From contig JACDEQ010000063.1 of the NCBI GenBank assembly GCA_013816225.1, positions 1 through 9,890 on the forward strand: a stretch of 9,890 nucleotides of DNA, written 5' to 3'. Source of the DNA: Armatimonadota bacterium (lineage in GTDB: Bacteria > Armatimonadota > Fimbriimonadia > Fimbriimonadales > ATM1). Each line of letters starts with the position of its first letter. The first letter of the stretch is position 1. Positions 6,771 through 9,890 of the stretch are shown in pieces. The notes under the pieces were generated by a model. It had not been told where the DNA came from. It worked only from the letters and a program-made list of their open reading frames with translations, and ran no database searches. Made by a program: the position numbers and the translations under genes.

Positions 6771-7394
6771 ATGAGAACTACGAAACTCTTGAGCATGGCT
6801 GCAATGGTCACCGTCCTCGCGGGCGCCGCAAGCGCTCAACTGATCTATGGCAATGGCCCGCCGGACCAGCAGAACGGCAACGAGATGACGCAATGGCTCC
6901 AAGCCGAAAACTTCAACCTGTCCGGTAACTCCACGTTGGGTTGGATCCGCTTCTGGACTATCGAAGTCCCCAATGCCGCTTACGATGGCAACGTCGACTG
7001 GTTCGTATTCGACAATAACGGAGGAATCCCCGGCAGCATCGTCGACAGCGGCTCCGTGTCGAACCCCTCGAAGACGTTCCTGCAGTCAGGAATCCTCGGA
7101 TCCTTTGACGAATACGTTTACGATCTGGACATCGCGGACGTGAACCTTACGGGCAGTACCGACTACTGGTTGGGTCTGCACATTAATGCCGACTATGGCA
7201 GCCGGCGAGACATCTACTGGGAGAGCGGCGGTGGAAACGCTCCAACCGGCCAGGAGAGCGACGGAGGCACGATGAACAACTGGTCCGGCAACGGGACAGA
7301 ACATGCATTCGAGCTGTACGGTCCCGTGCCGGAGCCGAGCTCGCTCGTCGCGCTCGGCGTTCTCGGGGCTTTGATGCTACGACGTCGCAAGTAG
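6771..7394 (+). CDS. PEP-CTERM sorting domain protein, secreted
   Basis: The start ATG is set by GGAGG 9 nt upstream and by the signal peptide MRTTKLLSMAAMVTVLAGAASA|Q at residues 1-22. The 207-residue product has a mature Trp/Asn/Gly-rich beta-type domain (GWIRFWTIEVPN, VDWFVFDNNGGIPGS, YVYDLDIADVNL, TDYWLGLHINAD) with no enzyme motif. Residues 186-207 are a PEP-CTERM sorting signal: VPEP, a short hydrophobic segment, then LRRRK. In known systems such signals are recognised by an exosortase (EpsH/XrtA type) that cleaves and attaches or exports the protein at the cell surface or biofilm matrix. No exosortase is in this window, so it must be encoded elsewhere. The gene appears monocistronic, with its own terminator 16 bp downstream. 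The binding target is unknown. Confidence 0.93.
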   Translation: MRTTKLLSMAAMVTVLAGAASAQLIYGNGPPDQQNGNEMTQWLQAENFNLSGNSTLGWIRFWTIEVPNAAYDGNVDWFVFDNNGGIPGSIVDSGSVSNPSKTFLQSGILGSFDEYVYDLDIADVNLTGSTDYWLGLHINADYGSRRDIYWESGGGNAPTGQESDGGTMNNWSGNGTEHAFELYGPVPEPSSLVALGVLGALMLRRRK

Positions 7395-7738
7395 TTCGCC
7401 TATCTTTACGCAAGGGTCCGCCTGGGCCCTTGCTTCTTTTTCGTTTAGTGCTTTGCTCGCAAAATGCGCGATGACCTCCCACATCACCATGCGGTCGACC
7501 TCGTTGTATTGCCGACTGCCTTCATCAGATCGAGATCGCAAGTCGACAGTAATGGCCGGATGAAGGTGTTTAGCAAGCTGACCGGGCAGCTCGCCCTCAT
7601 CTACACAGAGCCGGTGAAAATATGCAGTGTCGCCTACTCGCCCGTCGTTAGCATGTTCGCATAAGAAAGCAAAGAGCAAGCGGCCCGTGCGGCGTCGCGG
7701 CAGCTATCAGTTACTGGGCATTCTCCCTTGGGGGTCAT
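7377..7738 (-). pseudogene. Coding-like minus-strand stretch in two frames, probable frameshifted gene of unknown function
   Basis: Two minus-strand frames join into one plausible protein. From ATG 7738 the first frame reads MTPKGECPVTDSCRDAARA and then degenerates to a stop at 7634. The other frame, open from about 7703, continues LLFAFLCEHANDGRVG, GDTAYFHRLCVDEGELPG, AKHLHPAITVDLRSRSDEG and QYNEVDRMVMWEVIAHFASK to a stop near 7377. A one-base loss near 7680-7684 would reconcile them. A protein using only TTG 7679 as start (100 residues) is an alternative, but no ribosome site supports it. The amphipathic, balanced composition looks coding, unlike other shadows here. Its tail runs through the PEP-CTERM terminator and overlaps that gene by 18 bp, suggesting a frayed C-terminus. 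I do not recognise a family. Sequencing error is possible. Confidence 0.45.
7411..7443 (+). terminator. Intrinsic terminator of the PEP-CTERM gene
   Basis: caagggtcc (7411-7419) pairs with gggcccttg (7424-7432): a 9-bp stem with one G-T wobble and a 4-nt loop (gcct). It is followed by the T-rich tract cttcttttt. It lies 16 bp after the PEP-CTERM stop. This is the clearest rho-independent terminator in the window. Confidence 0.9.
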
Positions 7739-7811
7739 GACGCTGAAAAGCCCGTGAACATCGACGCCGAATTGCGACACTAAGGTGTTAGTAGTCACTG
7801 GAGGTTATCAA

Positions 7812-8798
7812 ATGAAACTCGCTATCGCAGCGCTCACCGCCTTCGCAATATTCGGCTGTTCCAAGAGCCCGCCAGCCGACCAAACCCGCGCCATCGGTGG
7901 CCTGAAGGGATACGCCATGGGCGAGCCCGTCACATACGAAAACGCAACCTTCGTCCCCGTTATCAGCACCAAGCCCGAACCCGACAAAGTGGTGGATGAC
8001 ACGATCACCCTCACCGAAGCCAAGAAAAACGGCTGGGTCGAAATAATCGAATTGCCCGGCCAAGAGCAGGTCAACCTGCTGAAGGTGCGCAACAACGGCC
8101 CGAAACCGCTCCTCCTCCTCAGCGGGGAGTTGCTTCTGGGTGGTAAGCAAGACCGCATCATCGCCAAAGACACTATTGTCCCAGCCGGCGAAACCAAGGA
8201 CGTCCAAGTCTTCTGCGTGGAGCATGGCCGCTGGGATGGCGCCAGCGAACGGTTCGATTACGGCGGAACCATGGTCCCCGACAGGGCTCGCAAGTCTGCT
8301 CAATACGAAGACCAGGAAGCCGTTTGGGAAGACGTCGGCCGGAAGAACCGGTCCGTTAGCGGCACGGGGAGGACATCCAGCTCGCAGTCCTCGAGCATCC
8401 GCACATTCCTCGACGACAATGGATTGCAGAAGAAACTGAAGTCCGGGGTCGATTTCGTAAGCGCGACGCTCGCGCAGCCCAACGTAGTCGGCGTAGTCTT
8501 CATCCTGAATGGTGAAATCAAAACGTTCGAGCTTTTCGGCACACCATCGCTCTTCGAGAAGGCACACAAGCCTATCCTCGAAAGCTTCCTAACCGAGGCA
8601 GCCGTAGCAAAGAGTAATAAACCCGTCAAGGCGTTGGACCCGAGCAAGTGGCTGGCCTTCGTCGAGAAATACCTCACCACCCCGACCGAGAAACGCGAGG
8701 GCTACAACACACTGGATGGAGATGGCTACCGAGGCGGCGAGTACAATATGAGCGCCGGCGCCAAATCTGCCCACAGTTCGTTCGAGCCGATCAAATAG
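7812..8798 (+). CDS. Lipoprotein with ARPP-1-type (DUF6569) domain
   Basis: The start is ATG 7812, chosen over in-frame TTG 7785 because GGAGG lies 7 nt upstream and the signal peptide begins there. MKLAIAALTAFAIFGC forms a lipoprotein signal with Cys16 as the lipidated residue. The 328-residue product has an ARPP-1-like domain at about residues 40-145. Its diagnostic stretches are LTEAKKNGWVEIIEL (67-81), PLLLLSGELLLGGKQDR (99-115), TIVPAG (121-126) and FCVEHGRW (134-141). ARPP-1 is named for its association with ARG and rhodanese-phosphatase genes; its function is unknown. A charged and Ser-rich linker (about 155-200) leads to a second part conserved in this family (VVGVVFILNGEIKTFELFG, 225-243), and a Gly/Ser-rich tail follows. 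It is divergent from the broken minus-strand gene. No partner gene suggests a substrate. Family assignment is good; role unknown. Confidence 0.9.
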   Translation: MKLAIAALTAFAIFGCSKSPPADQTRAIGGLKGYAMGEPVTYENATFVPVISTKPEPDKVVDDTITLTEAKKNGWVEIIELPGQEQVNLLKVRNNGPKPLLLLSGELLLGGKQDRIIAKDTIVPAGETKDVQVFCVEHGRWDGASERFDYGGTMVPDRARKSAQYEDQEAVWEDVGRKNRSVSGTGRTSSSQSSSIRTFLDDNGLQKKLKSGVDFVSATLAQPNVVGVVFILNGEIKTFELFGTPSLFEKAHKPILESFLTEAAVAKSNKPVKALDPSKWLAFVEKYLTTPTEKREGYNTLDGDGYRGGEYNMSAGAKSAHSSFEPIK

Positions 8799-9165
8799 AG
8801 CATCGGGTAACAGGTATGGGCGGAGATCCGATCTGCGCATCGAGCAACGTGCTTTCCAACGAACGCGCAAATGTTCGCCAGCATTTTCTTCTCATAGCGG
8901 TTAACGGCCCTTGGGCCGCGATTCGTGGTGAACGGCTATGAACGCCACTTTTGGCGGGCCCCAACGAGGGACGACACTTACCAACACGTGCGATTTATAA
9001 GAAGAGTCGGGGACCTAGCTCTTTCCCTTCGAAGACCGGCGGTGAAGATCTCCGGCTCGAGATTACCTGCGGACAGGACAAAGGCCCTATTTCTGGGACG
9101 CTTTCCAATGATTTGTTGTATAGTGCTACCGCTTGCTTCGACCTCGTCGACGCGAAGGTTAATAC
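8799..9165. other. Gene-free stretch with a strong short hairpin
   Basis: Between the ARPP-1 lipoprotein and the HTH gene are 367 bp with no supported gene. ORFs that enter it overlap the neighbours in wrong frames. cggccc-tt-gggccg at 8905-8918 is a tight GC hairpin 106 bp after the lipoprotein stop; it has no T-run, so it is at best a weak terminator. TATAGT at 9119-9124, about 40 bp before the HTH start, is a possible -10 element, but no good -35 lies at the right distance. Confidence 0.4.
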
Positions 9166-9405
9166 ATGGCATTGGAAGAAACAAAACCAGAAGAAGAGCG
9201 GCCGCCTCGCCTGACGAAGCGCGAGTTCGACGTCCTCAATTTGATAGGGGAAGGATACAGCAGCAAAGAGGTTGCCGACGTGCTGTTCGTATCTAAACGC
9301 ACTGTAGACTTCCACTTAGCGAACATCTACACGAAGCTGGACGTGAGCAATCGGCTACAAGCCTTTCTTGCAGCGACTTCGCTAGGCCTCATCCCGTTCA
9401 ATTAG
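9166..9405 (+). CDS. Stand-alone LuxR/GerE-type helix-turn-helix protein
   Basis: The 79-residue product is almost entirely a GerE HTH domain: LTKREFDVLNLIGEGYSSKE (16-35), VADVLFVSKRTVDFHLANIY (36-55) and TKLDVSNRLQAFLAATSLGL (56-75). The hallmark residues of LuxR HTHs are present: the L-T-x-R-E start, G-x-S-x-K-E-V-A, the recognition helix with S-x-x-T-V-x-x-H, and K-L-x-V-x-x-R. There is no receiver, autoinducer-binding or sensor domain. The short acidic N-terminus (ALEETKPEEERPP) replaces it. A ribosome site AAGG lies 8 nt before the ATG, and TATAGT about 40 bp upstream may be its -10. In the family this domain binds promoter DNA as a dimer, usually controlled by an attached domain, so here control must come from expression level or a partner. 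Targets are unknown. Confidence 0.92.
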   Translation: MALEETKPEEERPPRLTKREFDVLNLIGEGYSSKEVADVLFVSKRTVDFHLANIYTKLDVSNRLQAFLAATSLGLIPFN

Positions 9406-9445
9406 TAGGCGACCGTCGAACGCAGAGGATGTTGTCTTTTCCCGG

Positions 9446-9480
9446 AAAGGCCCACCACGCCCGGTCGATTCGTGGGCTTT
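9446..9480. terminator. Imperfect hairpin after the HTH gene
   Basis: aaaggcccac (9446-9455) pairs with gtgggcttt (9472-9480), with a one-base bulge and a 16-nt loop. The stem itself ends in TTT and GAAAC follows, so the T-tract is short. It lies 41 bp after the HTH stop, a fitting place for a terminator, and TTTT at 9437-9440 could serve the opposite strand. Confidence 0.4.
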
Positions 9481-9533
9481 GAAACTAACTGCAGCGTCAT
9501 TGGCTTTGGAGCCGCTTGTATGAAACGAGATCA

Positions 9534-9562
9534 TTGTTTGTCACGTCGGCCCGCCCTATACT
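9534..9562 (+). promoter_or_regulatory. Candidate sigma-70-type promoter for the SBBP gene
   Basis: TTGTTT (9534-9539) and TATACT (9557-9562) are separated by 17 bp, and the second differs from TATAAT at one position. They lie 89 bp upstream of the SBBP start and are oriented toward it. The match is by eye and unverified. Confidence 0.35.
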
Positions 9563-9600
9563 TCCCGACCGACCTCTGAAAAACGCGGCCAACGCAAGGG

Positions 9601-9615
9601 CCAGTGCTACACTGG
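9601..9615. promoter_or_regulatory. Inverted repeat in the SBBP gene leader
   Basis: ccagtg-cta-cactgg is a perfect 6-3-6 inverted repeat 35 bp before the SBBP start and about 40 bp downstream of the candidate -10. It could be an operator or a small leader hairpin. The repeat is seen directly; the role is inferred. Confidence 0.25.
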
Positions 9616-9650
9616 ATAAGCTGGCCCGTAAACGAGGCGGGGAGAATACG

Positions 9651-9890
9651 ATGAAACGATTCTCGATGATTTCGACAGCCATGGCGGCTCTTGCCGGGAG
9701 GAGGGTCAAGACTGGATTTGCGCATCGCCTGATCGGCGTTGCCTTATGCATGTTCGCGCTGGCGAGCGCGGGCGTGGGGCAGGTTACCGAGGCCTGGGTC
9801 GCTCGCTACAACGGCCCAGAAAGCTCCTATGACCGCGCTTTCGATGTGGCGGCGGACGCTGCGGGGAATGTTTACGTCACGGGCTTCTCC
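9651..9890 (+). CDS. SBBP (beta-propeller) repeat secreted protein, 3' end outside window
   Basis: Eighty codons are visible from ATG 9651, with GGAG 6 nt upstream, to the window edge. The N-terminus is long (MKRFSMISTAMAALAGRRVK), followed by a hydrophobic segment LIGVALCMFALASAGVG at about residues 28-44, so the signal peptide is extended and cleavage is likely after about residue 44. The mature part begins TEAWVARYNGPESSYDRAFD, then VAADAAGNVYVTGFS. This is the typical first SBBP repeat (Pfam SBBP, seven-bladed beta-propeller), as in large surface proteins that repeat the GNVYVTG motif. Function cannot be stated beyond a probable extracellular beta-propeller. A run GGGAGGAGGG inside the coding region (about 9696-9705) resembles a ribosome site, but no in-frame start follows at a suitable distance, so ATG 9651 is preferred. 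Confidence 0.85.
   Translation, partial: MKRFSMISTAMAALAGRRVKTGFAHRLIGVALCMFALASAGVGQVTEAWVARYNGPESSYDRAFDVAADAAGNVYVTGFS

Noticed and set aside
7464..7664. Plus-strand ORF of 66 codons
   Set aside because: It lies opposite the more protein-like minus-strand frames and has no ribosome site or recognisable motif.
7788..8567. Minus-strand ORF of 259 codons
   Set aside because: It is fully antisense to the ARPP-1 lipoprotein gene, which has a ribosome site, lipobox and family motifs.
8951..9214. Plus-strand ORF of 87 codons before the HTH gene
   Set aside because: It overlaps the HTH gene in another frame, has low-complexity Lys/Ser composition and lacks a convincing start context.
1..9890. 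CRISPR array, insertion sequence, phage or defence system
   Set aside because: No regularly spaced repeats, transposase, integrase, terminal inverted repeats or recognisable defence-gene motifs were found.

Overview
The window comes from a moderately GC-rich bacterium with many exported proteins, most consistent with Armatimonadota (Fimbriimonadales-like). The clues are a PEP-CTERM protein ending in a short anchor plus RRRK, a choice-of-anchor B protein with a C-terminal module I associate with that phylum, a pair of large exported proteins of a type I associate with the same lineage, a stand-alone GerE/LuxR helix-turn-helix protein, and an SBBP beta-propeller protein. The phylum is an inference from protein style; no rRNA or marker gene is present.

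Layout. Positions 1-1494 (minus) hold a choice-of-anchor B protein cut by the left edge. Upstream of it on the same strand is a 49-residue lmo0937/DUF5670-type membrane protein (1618-1767). A 142-bp divergent intergenic region with an inverted repeat and a 12-bp direct repeat separates it from a plus-strand operon. That operon has two large tandem paralogous exported proteins (1910-4162 and 4162-6294, stop and start sharing one base) and a 32-codon small ORF (6291-6389) overlapping the second paralog by ATGA. A hairpin follows. After a gene-poor stretch comes a PEP-CTERM protein (6771-7394) with a textbook intrinsic terminator. Facing it on the minus strand is a coding-like stretch in two frames (7377-7738), probably a frameshifted gene. 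Divergent from that is an ARPP-1/DUF6569 lipoprotein (7812-8798), then a 79-residue HTH protein (9166-9405), then the start of an SBBP protein cut by the right edge (9651-9890).

How the genes relate. Nearly every larger product carries an export signal (Sec signal peptide, lipobox or PEP-CTERM anchor), so the region mainly encodes envelope or extracellular proteins of unknown role. The most cohesive unit is the three-ORF operon. Each large paralog starts with a domain resembling the short STN domain of secretins and TonB receptors, appears to contain a second STN-like half in the middle, and has no secretin barrel. No exosortase, CRISPR array, IS element, tRNA or rRNA is visible.
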